A DNA stretch of 64,000 nucleotides, taken from assembly GCA_965248155.1 (NCBI GenBank), contig CBDFIO010000002.1:1550001-1614000 (forward strand). Reading direction: 5' to 3'. The translations under genes and the position numbers were made by a program. Of the stretch, positions 46,814 to 57,521 are shown piece after piece. The notes under the pieces are model-generated. The model made no database searches, was not told the origin of the DNA, and worked only from the letters and a program-made list of their open reading frames with translations. Within the stretch, counting starts at the first letter, position 1. The number at the start of each line of letters is the position of its first letter. This DNA comes from RFSX01 sp965248155 (GTDB lineage Bacteria > Bacteroidota > Bacteroidia > Chitinophagales > Saprospiraceae).

Positions 46814-47437
46814 GTGGACTTTGGCTTGCCTATCAAATTAGCTGAGGACATATTAATAAAGTGTACTCAGCAGCTTGAAAAGATTGCACTTTCAAAAAAT
46901 GATTACAAGACCGCTTATTATTATACTAATATGACAGATAGTCTATTGATGCAACAATTTGACACTCAACACAGAAACAACATCTCTGAGTTAACGGTCA
47001 GAGCCGAGGAAGAAAGAAAAAAAGTTGCTGCAGAAAAAAGAGAAATGGAAAAAAAGAAACGTGATCAAAGACAATATTTTTTAATTGTCCTATTAATTAT
47101 AGTTGGTGTTTTTTTCCTTGTCATTTTAAGTAGCCTTGCAGTACCGGAATGGTTGATAGAGATGATCGCTTTTTTCAGTATTCTATCCGTTTTTGAGTTT
47201 GTGGTATTGGTATTAGATAACAATATTAAGGATATCACACATGGTGAACCCATTAAGAACTTTGGCATTAAGATGATTATTTTCAGTATCCTCTTTCCAC
47301 TTCATCACCTCATTGAAACGAGAGTAACCAACTACTTGAAGAAGAATAAGTTGATTATTAATCCAAAGTCATTTAGTATAAAAAAGACCTTAGCTAAAAT
47401 ATGGCCCTGGCTTTCAGAAAAACCAAAATCTGCTTAA
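46814..47437 (+). pseudogene. TPR membrane protein, 3' part
   Basis: Same frame as 45641-46774. Contains a final TPR-like stretch (KNDYKTAYYYTNMTDSLL), a coiled coil (ELTVRAEEERKKVAAEKREM), and then three hydrophobic helices (YFLIVLLIIVGVFFLVIL, WLIEMIAFFSILSVFEFVVL, IKMIIFSILFPLHHLI). It resembles the membrane-anchored TPR part of Bacteroidota sensor proteins, but no kinase or LytTR domain follows. Confidence 0.7.
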
Positions 47438-47457
47438 CTCAGATTCGCACTTAGTCC

Positions 47458-48990
47458 TTATATATTAAATTCAATTCCTTGGGCCAATGGTACTTCAGTG
47501 CTATAATTTATTGTGGTGGTCTGTCGACGCATATAAGCCTTCCATGCATCGGAACCAGATTCTCTTCCACCTCCGGTTTCTTTTTCACCGCCAAAAGCAC
47601 CACCAATCTCAGCCCCGCTTGTTCCGATGTTAACATTAGCAATCCCACAGTCTGATCCTGCAACACTCAAAAAGTTTTCTGCTTCTCTCATATTGGTTGT
47701 CATTATTGCTGAAGACAAGCCTTGAGGGACTTTATTTTGGATGGCAATAGCATTTTGCAGGCCACCTTTGTATTTCATTATATATAAGATAGGCGCAAAA
47801 GTCTCATGTTGAACAATAGGGAAATGAGGTTTTACTTCAGCAACACATGGTTTTACATAACAACCACTTCCATAACCGCGACCCTTTAAAACACCTCCAG
47901 AGATAAGAAATTCACCTCCTTGTTCATTTACTTTTCCAATGCTATCAAGATATTTGTTTACAGAATCTTTGTCGATCAAAGGACCAACATGGTTTTTAGG
48001 ATTTAAAGGATCTCCAATTTTTAATTGCTTATAAGCTTTTACTAAAATCTTTTTGACTTTATCATATTGTGAATCATGGATGATCAATCTTCTTGTGGTG
48101 GTACATCTTTGTCCACAGGTGCCAACAGCTCCAAAAACACCACCTGTAAGTACCAGGTTCAGATCCGCATTAGGAGTAATAATGATGGCGTTATTCCCAC
48201 CTAACTCCAGAAGTGATCTTCCAAGTCTTTCAGCTACAGTTGCTCCAACGATCTTACCCATCCTTGTACTTCCGGTTGCAGATACCAGAGGTATTCTCTT
48301 GTCCTTTGTCATTAATTCACCAACGGTATAATCCCCTGTAATTAGATTTGTTACTCCTTCGGGAACGTTGTTTTCTTTTAGAACATTTTGAAATATGTTG
48401 TGGCAAGCGACTGAGCAAAGCGGCGTTTTTTCACTTCCCTTCCAGACACAAACGTCCCCACACACTAATGCGATCATCGCATTCCATGCCCAGACAGCAA
48501 CAGGAAAATTGAAAGCGGATACAATAGCTACTATACCGAGAGGGTGCCACTGTTCGTACATACGATGACTTGGTCGTTCACTATGCATGGTTAGGCCATA
48601 TAGTTGTCGAGATAATCCAACTGCAAAATCACAGATATCTATCATTTCCTGAACTTCACCATATCCTTCTTGTAGGGATTTCCCCATTTCGTAGGAAACC
48701 AGCCTACCTAGAGCTTCTTTGTTTTTTCTCAAGGCTTCACCATATTGCCGTACAATTTCTCCCCTTTTGGGGGCGGGGATTTCTCTCCATTGAACAAAAG
48801 CCTTTTGTGCTTGCTTCATTACTTTTTCATAATCACTTTTAGAAGTGAGTTCAACGCTTCCTATATGTTTTCCATCAACGGGAGAGTAAGAAACTATGGA
48901 ACCAGATGTTCCTTCAATATGATGTAAACCGGTAAAAGTACCGGGATTGTTTTTTTTAAGACCAAGTTTTCTTAAGAATGAATTATCCAT
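47458..48990 (-). CDS. ALDH7-type aldehyde dehydrogenase (L-aminoadipate-semialdehyde/piperidine-6-carboxylate dehydrogenase)
   Basis: 510 residues. LLELGGNNAII has the catalytic Glu and GTCGQRCTTTRRL the catalytic Cys (GxxGQRC-TTTRR is characteristic of ALDH7/AmaB). PERLGRSL and NGFTGxx-like glycine loops fit. Oxidises alpha-aminoadipic semialdehyde in lysine catabolism in relatives. Stand-alone, divergent from secA with a gap of 181 bp. Confidence 0.9.
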   Translation of the reverse strand: MDNSFLRKLGLKKNNPGTFTGLHHIEGTSGSIVSYSPVDGKHIGSVELTSKSDYEKVMKQAQKAFVQWREIPAPKRGEIVRQYGEALRKNKEALGRLVSYEMGKSLQEGYGEVQEMIDICDFAVGLSRQLYGLTMHSERPSHRMYEQWHPLGIVAIVSAFNFPVAVWAWNAMIALVCGDVCVWKGSEKTPLCSVACHNIFQNVLKENNVPEGVTNLITGDYTVGELMTKDKRIPLVSATGSTRMGKIVGATVAERLGRSLLELGGNNAIIITPNADLNLVLTGGVFGAVGTCGQRCTTTRRLIIHDSQYDKVKKILVKAYKQLKIGDPLNPKNHVGPLIDKDSVNKYLDSIGKVNEQGGEFLISGGVLKGRGYGSGCYVKPCVAEVKPHFPIVQHETFAPILYIMKYKGGLQNAIAIQNKVPQGLSSAIMTTNMREAENFLSVAGSDCGIANVNIGTSGAEIGGAFGGEKETGGGRESGSDAWKAYMRRQTTTINYSTEVPLAQGIEFNI

Positions 48991-49171
48991 TTATACTTTT
49001 ATTAGAGCGCAAATGTATAAAATCCAAAGCATGGTGTAGATAAATTTGCCAAATTGGCATAAATTATAGTTGGTACAGTATCTGTCGGTATTTATGTGAA
49101 AAGTATTATCCATTACATAGATTGCCGGTGAAGGCTTATCTTCACACCTTGTTAAAAAGAGCTAGAAAGAA

Positions 49172-52100
49172 ATGTTAAAAGTATTAAAGAAGGTCTTCGG
49201 GACTAAGTTTGATAAGGATGTTAAAGGAATTTCACCTTACGTAGACATGACCAACGAATTTTTTGATGAAGTTCAAGCTTTGTCAAATGATGAGTTGCGT
49301 AATAAAACAGTTGAGTTTAGAGCTAGAATAAGCGAACACTTAAAAGGAATTGACGAGGATATTGATCATCTGAATTCATCAGCTATTGAAGAACAAGATC
49401 TTTCTCATAGAGAGGAATTGTACAGAGAAGTTGATCAGAAAAAGGAGGAAAGAGACGATCATCTTGAAGATATATTGAAAGAAATTCTTCCTGAAGCCTT
49501 TGCTGTTGTTAAGGAAACGGCAACTAGGTTTTCGAATAATTCTGAAATCAGAGTAAAAGCAACGCAACACGATAAAGATCTCGCAGCATTTAATGATTAT
49601 GTGAACATTCAAGGCGATCAAGCCGTTTGGAAAAATTCATGGACTGCAGCTGGTGGTGATATTACCTGGAACATGATCCACTATGACGTTCAGTTGATTG
49701 GTGGTTTCGTTCTTCATGATGGGAAAGTAGCAGAAATGCAGACCGGGGAGGGTAAAACGCTTGTTGCAACTTTGCCAGCCTATCTCAATGGATTGTCCGG
49801 ACTTGGTGTTCATGTTATTACTGTTAATGATTATCTGGCAAGAAGGGACTGTGAATGGGTCGGACCTATTTTTCAGTTCTTATTTCTTACAGTAGATTGT
49901 ATAGACAAATACAAACCACATTCACCTGAAAGAAAAGCGGCTTATAAGTGTGACATAACATATGGGACGAACAATGAATTTGGATTTGATTATCTGAGAG
50001 ATAATATGGTTCGTTCTCTTGAAGAGAAGGTACAGCAAAAGCATCATTATGCAATGATTGATGAAGTTGATTCTGTCTTAATCGATGATGCTCGAACGCC
50101 ATTGATTATTTCAGGTCCTGTACCAGAAGGAACCGAAGAACAAGAATATCATACATTAAGACCAAAAGTTGAAAAACTTATGGCTGCTCAAAGAAAGGCA
50201 GCTACAGATTATTTGGCTCAAGCCAAAAAATTATTTAAAGATGGGAACACAGGATTTGAAGAAGGAGATACCGGGATGCATTTGTTCAGAGCATATAGAT
50301 CTTTACCAAAATATAGACCCCTCATAAAGTTCTTGAGTGAGGAAGGAGTAAAAGCAATACTCCAAAAATCAGAAAATTTCTACATGCAGGAGCAGAATAA
50401 ACACATGCACCTTGTAGATGACGAGCTTTTATTTACGATTGATGAAAAAAATAGAAATGTTGAATTAACAGATCATGGGGTTGAATATTTGTCCCACGGA
50501 GAAAACGACCCTAAGTTTTTCGTTATGCCTGATATCACAAGCGAAATGCAAGCTCTTGATGATCAAGAAACAACTTCCGGTGAAAGTGTAGCGGAGCAAA
50601 GGTCAGCTTTGATTCAAGATTACTCTGTCAAATCAAGAAGGCTTCATGCGGTAAGCCAGCTACTTAAGGCTTATACTTTATTTGAAAAAGAAGAAGAATA
50701 TGTTGTCATTGATGGGCAGGTCAAGATAGTCGATGAGCAAACAGGTAGAATGATGGAGGGAAGGAGATATTCTGATGGTCTTCATCAAGCTCTGGAAGCA
50801 AAAGAAAACGTAAAGGTTGGAGATATTACCCAAACTTATGCAACAATAACACTTCAGAATTACTTTCGGATGTATCATAAGTTAGCAGGGATGACAGGAA
50901 CTGCTGAAACGGAAGCTCACGAATTATGGGAAATATATAAATTAGACGTAGTCGTTATTCCAACTAACCGGCCAATTGTCAGAGACGACAGGGAAGACTT
51001 AGTATATAAAACGGCAAGAGAAAAATTCAATGCTGTAATAGATGAAATCGATGCTTTAACTTCCAATGGGAGACCAGTTCTGGTAGGAACCACGACGGTT
51101 GATATCTCTGAAAAGTTAAGCAGAATGATGAACTTAAGGGGGATTGCTCATAATGTACTGAATGCAAAACAGCACCAGAGGGAAGCAGAAATTGTTGCTG
51201 AAGCTGGAAAACCCGGAAGAGTTACCATCGCCACAAATATGGCGGGTAGAGGAACAGATATAAAAATAACAGACGAGGTTAAAAAGGCAGGAGGATTAGC
51301 AATAGTTGCAACTGAGAGACATGACTCCAGAAGAGTAGACAGACAACTTCGTGGTCGTGCAGGACGTCAAGGTGATCCTGGGTCATCTCAGTTTTATGTG
51401 TCGTTGGAAGACAAGCTAATGAGATTGTTTAATTCTGATCGTATAGTGAAGGTGATGGATTCAATGGGACATCAAGAAGGCGAAGTGATTCAGCATAAGA
51501 TGATCACTAAATCTATTGAAAGAGCTCAAAAGAAAGTCGAAGAGAATAATTTTGGAATAAGAAAGCGATTGTTGGAATATGATGATGTGATGAATATCCA
51601 ACGGGAAGCGATTTATAATAAAAGAAATAATGCACTCTCGGGGCAGAGACTTTCTGTTGACTTGTATAATATGATCATGTCTCTTACCGAAAGTTTGGTA
51701 GAAGACCATAAGGCTGGAGGAAATTTTGGCACTTTCAAAAATGACAGTTTGAGGGTACTGATGACTGAACCTGATATTCAGGAAGCAGATTTTATTGAGG
51801 CACCCACTTCTGATATTGTAGATCATTATCAAAAGCAGGTTTTATTGGCTTATGAGAAGAAGTCGGAGAAAATTTCTGAAGTTTTACTTCCAGTTATTAA
51901 GAATGTTTTTGATAACGAAGGACATAGATATAAAAGAATTGCAGTTCCTTATATAAGCCCAAGCAGAGAAAAACCTGTTCCAATTGCTGCAGACCTTGAA
52001 TTGGCAGTAAATTCTTCGGGGGAATCAATTATGAAGGACATCGAAAAGGCGATAACCCTTGCATTTATTGATGATAACTGGAAAGAACACCTCCGCTCAA

Positions 52101-52480
52101 TGGATGAACTAAAAGATTCAGTTCAGGCAGCATCATTTGAGCAAAAAGATCCATTGGTCGTCTATAAAATGGAAGCCTATGAAGCTTTTGAAGAATTAGT
52201 TTACAGAATAAATTATGATGTCATTTCGTATCTTATGGGAGGAAAGTTATTAATTGGGAATCCGGAAGATGTGCAAGAAGCTAAGCAAAGGAAAACCGAT
52301 TTTAGAAAAGTAAGGACCAGCAGAGAGGATATGGCGCGGAAAAGAGCCGCATCAGGGGCAGGTAGAGAAGGCCAGGCAAAGCCGGAAACTTTTAAAAGAA
52401 CGGAAAAGAAAATTGGACGTAATGACCCATGTCCGTGCGGAAGTGGGAAGAAGTATAAACAATGCCACGGAAAAGGGTAA
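49172..52480 (+). CDS. secA: preprotein translocase ATPase SecA
   Basis: 1102 residues, longer than the E. coli protein as usual in Bacteroidota. Walker A in [37 protein letters not shown] for the DEAD box, [20 protein letters not shown] for motif VI, and the C-terminal zinc finger [19 protein letters not shown]. Drives Sec-dependent export, on which T9SS cargo in this window depends. Confidence 0.98.
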   Translation: MLKVLKKVFGTKFDKDVKGISPYVDMTNEFFDEVQALSNDELRNKTVEFRARISEHLKGIDEDIDHLNSSAIEEQDLSHREELYREVDQKKEERDDHLEDILKEILPEAFAVVKETATRFSNNSEIRVKATQHDKDLAAFNDYVNIQGDQAVWKNSWTAAGGDITWNMIHYDVQLIGGFVLHDGKVAEMQTGEGKTLVATLPAYLNGLSGLGVHVITVNDYLARRDCEWVGPIFQFLFLTVDCIDKYKPHSPERKAAYKCDITYGTNNEFGFDYLRDNMVRSLEEKVQQKHHYAMIDEVDSVLIDDARTPLIISGPVPEGTEEQEYHTLRPKVEKLMAAQRKAATDYLAQAKKLFKDGNTGFEEGDTGMHLFRAYRSLPKYRPLIKFLSEEGVKAILQKSENFYMQEQNKHMHLVDDELLFTIDEKNRNVELTDHGVEYLSHGENDPKFFVMPDITSEMQALDDQETTSGESVAEQRSALIQDYSVKSRRLHAVSQLLKAYTLFEKEEEYVVIDGQVKIVDEQTGRMMEGRRYSDGLHQALEAKENVKVGDITQTYATITLQNYFRMYHKLAGMTGTAETEAHELWEIYKLDVVVIPTNRPIVRDDREDLVYKTAREKFNAVIDEIDALTSNGRPVLVGTTTVDISEKLSRMMNLRGIAHNVLNAKQHQREAEIVAEAGKPGRVTIATNMAGRGTDIKITDEVKKAGGLAIVATERHDSRRVDRQLRGRAGRQGDPGSSQFYVSLEDKLMRLFNSDRIVKVMDSMGHQEGEVIQHKMITKSIERAQKKVEENNFGIRKRLLEYDDVMNIQREAIYNKRNNALSGQRLSVDLYNMIMSLTESLVEDHKAGGNFGTFKNDSLRVLMTEPDIQEADFIEAPTSDIVDHYQKQVLLAYEKKSEKISEVLLPVIKNVFDNEGHRYKRIAVPYISPSREKPVPIAADLELAVNSSGESIMKDIEKAITLAFIDDNWKEHLRSMDELKDSVQAASFEQKDPLVVYKMEAYEAFEELVYRINYDVISYLMGGKLLIGNPEDVQEAKQRKTDFRKVRTSREDMARKRAASGAGREGQAKPETFKRTEKKIGRNDPCPCGSGKKYKQCHGKG

Positions 52481-52498
52481 AGTAAATATTGAAATTTA

Positions 52499-52894
52499 AT
52501 GAATCGAGCAATAATTGTAATCTTGTTTTTAGGTTTTGGACATTCGGTCCAGGCTCAAGTCAATATTGAAGAAGAAGCGATTGTTAAGGAAACGATGCAA
52601 GAATATCAGAGGGAAAACCTCGAAAAAAAGATCGTCAGAGCATGGAGGATTCAGATTATCACAACTGACGATAGAAGAGAAATGGATCTGGCCAATTATA
52701 AATTCCAGAGACTTTATCCACATATAAAATATAATTGGGAGCACAATGCTCCTTATTATCAAGTCAAGGTAGGGGCATATGAAAAGAGAGAAGACCTTGA
52801 AGCCTTTTTATTGGAGATAAAAAAGGAATTCCCTTCGGCAATCCCGGTGCAAGACGATATAGAAAAAAAAGAACTCATAGATTCAAATGGCTAG
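52499..52894 (+). CDS. exported SPOR-like domain protein
   Basis: 131 residues with a signal peptide (MNRAIIVILFLGFGHSVQAQ). WRIQIITTDDRREMDLANYK, then YYQVKVGAYEKREDLEAFL, is a SPOR fold, which binds denuded peptidoglycan. It lies 18 bp after secA and overlaps rodA by 8 bp, supporting a cell-wall role. Confidence 0.85.
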   Translation: MNRAIIVILFLGFGHSVQAQVNIEEEAIVKETMQEYQRENLEKKIVRAWRIQIITTDDRREMDLANYKFQRLYPHIKYNWEHNAPYYQVKVGAYEKREDLEAFLLEIKKEFPSAIPVQDDIEKKELIDSNG

Positions 52895-54278
52895 AAGGAA
52901 GTCCTCAATTAGTATAGATTGGATTCTTCTGACCGTATTCTTTAGTATTATATTAATTGGATGGTTGATGCTCTACACCGTCAGTTATGTAGGGCCAGGA
53001 TTTTGGTTTGATATTAATTCAATTGTTGGAAGGCAGACAATCTGGTTGGGATTAAGCTTGGTTGCATTTGTTGTTTTCATGACTCTGGATTGGAGGATCT
53101 TAAATACTTTGGCGTTTCCCATTTATGCTTTTACGACCTTTCTTCTTATTGCAGTTCTTATTATAGGTACAGAGATTAAAGGTGCAAGTTCCTGGTTTAC
53201 TGTAATGGGTTTTTCTTTTCAACCTTCTGAATTAGCCAAATTCGGAACAGCATTAGGTGTCGCAGCTTACTTAAGCCAGGCTACTGTTAAGATGAACATT
53301 CCAAAAGACATTTCCTTAAGTTTTTTGTTTTTCTTGATACCAGCGGCATTAATCGTATTGCAACCGGATCCAGGGACGGCAGTCATCTTTTTGTCATTTG
53401 TGATTCCTTTATTCAGAGCAGGACTGAATGCGTCGATTTACCTTATGGGAGTTTCCTTAGCCTTTATCTTAATCGGATCATTAGTTTGGACACCTTACAT
53501 AATGTTAATCATGATTTTAATTGGGAACTATTTGGTTCTTAGTTATGGCAGCAAAGAAAGGAAAACGCCATTTAGCATTTTGGCCCTCTTGAGTCTATTT
53601 GTTATGGCCAGTTATAAATACCTCGATTATCGAATTCTTATTTCAGTCGTCTTATCAGTAGGAGTATATTTTTTATATCTGGTTTATAAAGAAGCTAGAT
53701 ATAAGTCATTGGTATTCGCTTCCATAATATCGATAGGATCTATTATTCTCTCTTTTGGGACACAATGGGGATTTGACAATTTATTGAAACCTCATCAACA
53801 AGATAGGATTAATGTATGGCTAAGGCCGGACCTTTCAGATCCAAGAGGCGCATTATACAATATCATACAATCCAAAACGGCAATTGGATCAGGAGGATTT
53901 ACGGGTAAAGGATTTCTGGATGGCAATATGACTAAGTTGAATTATGTGCCGGAACAATCAACCGATTTCATTTTTAGTATACTTGGAGAAGAGCAAGGAT
54001 TTATTGGTTCTGTTAGTTTAATCGTTTTGTTTACCCTTATGTTGATTAGGATTACAATTATTGCCGAAAGAACAACCCTTCCGTTCATAAGGTATTATGC
54101 TTATTCTGTCGCCGGGATATTGTTTTTCCATTTCTTTATAAATATCGGAATGACGGTTGGAATTATGCCTGTCATAGGAATCCCGTTGCCGCTTATGAGT
54201 AAAGGGGGATCAGCCTTAATAAGCTTTAGTATTATGATTGCAGCACTGTTAAAAATGGACCAATCAAGAATTCGTTAA
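52887..54278 (+). CDS. rodA: peptidoglycan polymerase RodA (SEDS family)
   Basis: 463 residues with about ten membrane helices. ASSWFTVMGFSFQPSELAKF, LQPDPGTAVIFL and NYVPEQSTDFIFSILGEEQG (the SEDS loop with the essential Asp region) and GIPLPLMSKGGSALISF are diagnostic. Works with a class B PBP in side-wall elongation; the PBP gene is not adjacent on the visible side. Somewhat longer than E. coli RodA. Confidence 0.95.
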   Translation: MARRKSSISIDWILLTVFFSIILIGWLMLYTVSYVGPGFWFDINSIVGRQTIWLGLSLVAFVVFMTLDWRILNTLAFPIYAFTTFLLIAVLIIGTEIKGASSWFTVMGFSFQPSELAKFGTALGVAAYLSQATVKMNIPKDISLSFLFFLIPAALIVLQPDPGTAVIFLSFVIPLFRAGLNASIYLMGVSLAFILIGSLVWTPYIMLIMILIGNYLVLSYGSKERKTPFSILALLSLFVMASYKYLDYRILISVVLSVGVYFLYLVYKEARYKSLVFASIISIGSIILSFGTQWGFDNLLKPHQQDRINVWLRPDLSDPRGALYNIIQSKTAIGSGGFTGKGFLDGNMTKLNYVPEQSTDFIFSILGEEQGFIGSVSLIVLFTLMLIRITIIAERTTLPFIRYYAYSVAGILFFHFFINIGMTVGIMPVIGIPLPLMSKGGSALISFSIMIAALLKMDQSRIR

Positions 54279-54287
54279 GTCTAATAG

Positions 54288-54740
54288 TTAATATATCTCT
54301 ATGCTGGGGTAAAAGGCCCCTAAACTAAACCAATACCCTATTAACTGGTCGGGTTGCAGAAGTCTTTCTCCAGTACGAGGACCACTAACAGCTTCTCCTA
54401 ATATATCCCACACATTTCCTTCGTTGTCATTTAGAATATTGGGAAGGTCATTATTAATAATCGTAAAACTAAGAACAGTGCCGTCAGCAGTTATTGTTTT
54501 AAAAGCGGTAATAAAATTTTGAATTTCGCTTCCTAATAAAACAAGATCGTCACCATTGAAATTATCGGATATCATTGATACGCCTGGTCCTGGGAAGTTT
54601 TCAAAACCATAAGCCTTTGAATCATCTTCTGAAATTAAAGCTAACAGCCTTTCTTTTTTTGGTCGTCGTGTATCAGTTATTCCTACAGGAAACAATAGAA
54701 AGTCATTATCTTCTTTATAATCACCATATGGGTATGACCA
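54288..54740 (-). pseudogene. DUF3179 protein, C-terminal fragment cut by the mobile island
   Basis: The first ATG is at 54695, but the frame upstream still reads YPYGDYKEDNDFLLFPVGI, part of the DUF3179 core. DNEGNVWDILGEAVSGPRTG, and YWFSLGAFYPSIEIY at the end, are conserved C-terminal motifs. The N-terminal two thirds are missing: at about 54735-54745 the sequence becomes the plus-strand mobile-island gene fragment. The complete family member would be about 350-400 residues with a signal peptide. Confidence 0.75.
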
Positions 54741-54741
54741 T

Positions 54742-54891
54742 AAAAAAACGGAAGACGAAAATTTAAAAAGCCCATTAGTACAATCCTATTTACGGCGTAA
54801 GCTTCGTGAAAAATTTCCCAAAGAGTATGAGGAAATAGTTGAAATGAATGTACAATTAGACATCCTTAAAAAGGATATTAAAAGCATATAA
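54742..54891 (+). pseudogene. mobile-island gene fragment, 3' end only
   Basis: A plus-strand frame without a start reads KKTEDENLKSPLVQSYL and FPKEYEEIVEMNVQLDIL and ends at TAA 54889-54891. Highly charged and helical, 50 codons. It is the 3' end of a gene lost at the island boundary; no family recognised. Confidence 0.45.
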
Positions 54892-54917
54892 TTAACTTGC
54901 AAATCAAAATTAAGAAA

Positions 54918-55640
54918 ATGAAAAATCCCATATATAAAATAACTGGTGTATCTGAAGAAATGGAAATAGCCTCACCCGCAGGAAGGGGCTTATTAATGAT
55001 ATTTAGCTTATTTGTAATCATATCGGTGGGTTTGACTTTTACTTGTTGGTATTTGTTTTTTGACAATTCAAATATGTCATTTATAGGTATCGCTCTAGGG
55101 ATTGTTTTCGCCATCATTATTTTACTGCTTGACAAAGGATTGTTTGCTGAAGGAAAACAGCTTTTTATACTCATTGTCACCAGAGTGATAATAATTGCTG
55201 TTTTGGCTTTTGTCATCTCCTATGTTTTTGGTATTGCCTTGGCAGATGAAACCCTGGAAAATAAAATTGATGAAACAAACGCAAAAAGCGGGTTAGATAT
55301 TGATAGAGAGATACAAGATAGACGGGACACTTATGATTTAGAACTACAAAAGATAAACGAAAGAGTGCTTGTAGAGGTAAAAAAGTCACCGAAGAATGAA
55401 AAAAGTATACGGGAAGTGTATAACGAAATGAAGGCAGATTTACATGATGCCTTTGATGATGTAAAATTCATTGAAAAACAAAGAAAGGGTGAAATCAGTT
55501 ACGGCATTTTTGAAAAGATAACAGCCTATAATAATTTGCCTCGAAAAATGCGCTTTAATAAATTCTATTGGCTGTTTTTCATTATAGAAATTCTACCCTT
55601 AATAATTCGCATATCATATATCCTTGTGGAAGATGATTGA
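54918..55640 (+). CDS. DUF4407-like membrane protein
   Basis: About 240 residues from ATG 54918 (an upstream TTG at 54897 is less likely). GVSEEMEIASPAGRGLLMIF opens, with four membrane helices (ISVGLTFTCWYLFF, IGIALGIVFAIIILLL, VTRVIIIAVLAFVISYVFGI, FYWLFFIIEILPLIIRISY) and a charged helical segment between helices 3 and 4. The layout fits the DUF4407 family, which is of unknown function and often found on mobile elements. Overlaps the next gene by 8 bp. Confidence 0.7.
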   Translation: MKNPIYKITGVSEEMEIASPAGRGLLMIFSLFVIISVGLTFTCWYLFFDNSNMSFIGIALGIVFAIIILLLDKGLFAEGKQLFILIVTRVIIIAVLAFVISYVFGIALADETLENKIDETNAKSGLDIDREIQDRRDTYDLELQKINERVLVEVKKSPKNEKSIREVYNEMKADLHDAFDDVKFIEKQRKGEISYGIFEKITAYNNLPRKMRFNKFYWLFFIIEILPLIIRISYILVEDD

Positions 55641-56718
55641 CGGTATAAACATAGATGATCCCATTGTATTGGGCGCAATGCTTTTTGTCTTTATAGCCAT
55701 TATAATGGTGTTTATTTCGGCATTATCCTTTAAGCCTACTAAGAAACCTCAAAAGGAGGTTGAACAAGAAAAAGAAGAAGTAAACCAATTTACAGAAGCC
55801 AGACGAAACCGTTTTACAATGGCTTCAATTAAACGACAAAAGGAAGCCCTAAAAGAGAGAGAAGAAGAATTAAAACACAAAGAAAATTTAAGTGAGATAA
55901 GAGAACACAAGCACGAAGTAATCGAGGAACGTCACAAGGTAAACGAAACAATTATTGAAGTCAAAGACCTTAAAAATAGTGCAGAGCGAAAAATAGTAGA
56001 AGCCGAAAAAGTGGAAGTAAATGCAGATCGTAAAAACGTATGGGCGGATAGTAAGATCGTGGAGGCTAAAAAAACAGAGGTAAACGCTGACCGTAAAAAT
56101 GTGCAAGCGGACAGCAAACTAGTGGAAGCTTCAAAAAAAGAACTTTCCGTTTTAGAACAAAAAGTACAAATAGAACGTGAAAAACTAAATGTTCAAGCCC
56201 GTGAAAAAATGATTGAAATTACGGTGGCTAAAAAGAACGTAGAAAGTATGTTACAGGACTTGGCCATGCGTTATCGTGAAATGTCTTTAAAAGATCGTGA
56301 AAATCATTTAAAGCTATACAATAGAGGGCTGAACCACTTCAAAAAAACAATAGAAGACAGCTATAAAAATGCCTTAAAGGACTTGGAACTAAGGGGTAAA
56401 CTTTTGAAGACTAGAGCCGAACGTATTGAATTAAGAAATGAACGTGTAGAAATTGATAGAATCTATAAAGAAGATCAATTGCTATTAAAGCAAATAGACA
56501 TTAGACGGGAGTTTAACCGCCTCACAGAAAAAGAGTTACAAAGGCGTGTAAATGTTATTATGGCAGGCGAAGCAGGCTTATATATGCGTAACGATGTTTC
56601 AACAATGGAAGCTTACAAACATGAAGGGTACAAGCCTATAAATCCATTATTTGAAAGAGTACGAGAATTGGAACAACAACTACATGAGGCCAAAAGATTA
56701 CCACACGAAAGAGAATAA
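55633..56718 (+). CDS. membrane-anchored coiled-coil protein, unknown
   Basis: About 361 residues from ATG 55633, overlapping the previous stop (ATGATTGA). One N-terminal helix (VLGAMLFVFIAIIMVFISAL), then almost continuous coiled coil. Contains two consecutive 21-residue repeats (KIVEAxKxEVNADRKNVxADS). No catalytic motif. It probably assembles with the DUF4407-like protein. No family recognised. Confidence 0.7.
   Translation: MIDGINIDDPIVLGAMLFVFIAIIMVFISALSFKPTKKPQKEVEQEKEEVNQFTEARRNRFTMASIKRQKEALKEREEELKHKENLSEIREHKHEVIEERHKVNETIIEVKDLKNSAERKIVEAEKVEVNADRKNVWADSKIVEAKKTEVNADRKNVQADSKLVEASKKELSVLEQKVQIEREKLNVQAREKMIEITVAKKNVESMLQDLAMRYREMSLKDRENHLKLYNRGLNHFKKTIEDSYKNALKDLELRGKLLKTRAERIELRNERVEIDRIYKEDQLLLKQIDIRREFNRLTEKELQRRVNVIMAGEAGLYMRNDVSTMEAYKHEGYKPINPLFERVRELEQQLHEAKRLPHERE
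55990..56115 (+). repeat. two 63-bp in-frame repeats in the coiled-coil gene
   Basis: Units 55990-56052 and 56053-56115 encode 21-residue repeats differing at five positions; a third, partial unit (KLVEASKKE) follows. The DNA has diverged more than the protein, indicating selection on the protein repeat. Confidence 0.85.
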
Positions 56719-57141
56719 TTGTATTCGCAAGAGTAGAGCAGTTGTAAAAAAAATCGCCGACTTTCTTTTTTGCATTTTCCTTCGACCTTTAACAAATGAA
56801 GTAAAAACAGCTTTGGTTACATTAGTTATCAACTAATAAACTAAGCTAGTTTTTTAAGCTGTGAATATGGCGAATATATGAAGGGGTTATATACATCCTT
56901 TTTGATGAGTGAGAGAGTGAGAGCGGAAGAATGCTTTTAAATGAGCATGATGACAAACGAAGGAACGAACGAAGCAAATGTAGATTGTTATATCGACTTT
57001 ATATATGAGGAATATTTATAAAACTTGAATACGTCTTGACTTATCTAACTAATTGGTTATCAATATAGTAGTAATTAAGGGGTTAGAATACAAAATAGTA
57101 CATATAATAGTAGAACAAATTGCACTAAATTTGCTTTTTCT
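56719..57141. other. 423-bp gap in the mobile island
   Basis: AT-rich, with no frame I would accept as a gene and no clear RNA. A TAAATTTG at 57126-57133 fits a -7 box, but it is only nine bases from the next ATG and lacks a TTG upstream. The real start of the next gene may be further upstream or downstream. Confidence 0.4.
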
Positions 57142-57481
57142 ATGACGGGTCAATATAATAATATCACCATATTCAAAGATAAGTTTTACCAATTCTTTGG
57201 ATTAGATCAAAAGTACCAAAACGGGGAAACGCCAAGGGCTGTTTATATGGGCTATATGTACCCTATAGACGTAACAGAGTTTGTGATATTTTTCTTTGAT
57301 TGGTGGGTGGAATTAGTTGACCAGGTACTCGATTTACACCAGGAAAAAAATAGCGACGATTACGCCTTAAAATTCGGACAACGTGGATTCACCTTTGACG
57401 AGTTTAAAATGATTATGAACGGACGTATTAAGGCGCAAAACTTTGATAAAGAACGCGCCTATGAATACCTCTATATAGAAG
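57142..57481 (+). pseudogene. P-loop conjugation-type ATPase, 5' part, interrupted by IS3
   Basis: The frame gives MTGQYNNITIFKDKFYQFFG and ends at YEYLYIE, with the V-stop supplied by the IS end (57482). Deleting the IS and one copy of the 7-bp duplication joins this frame exactly to 58953, which continues DNHAQDIFISTHSHEEKDFA. No domain recognised in this N-terminal piece. Confidence 0.7.
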
Positions 57482-57521
57482 TGTAGGTCTTCAAACCAAA
57501 GTGGACAATAAGTGAATAAAA

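Noticed and set aside
45641..47437. Reassigned TAA codon
   Set aside because: TAA is the normal terminator of many intact genes here (for example secA and the flippase), so isolated in-frame TAAs are better explained as mutations.
54575..54766. 63-codon plus-strand frame crossing the island boundary
   Set aside because: Antisense to the DUF3179 fragment; the plus-strand island fragment uses another frame.
55888..56117. Minus-strand frames opposite the coiled-coil gene
   Set aside because: Repetitive antisense shadows of the 63-bp repeats.
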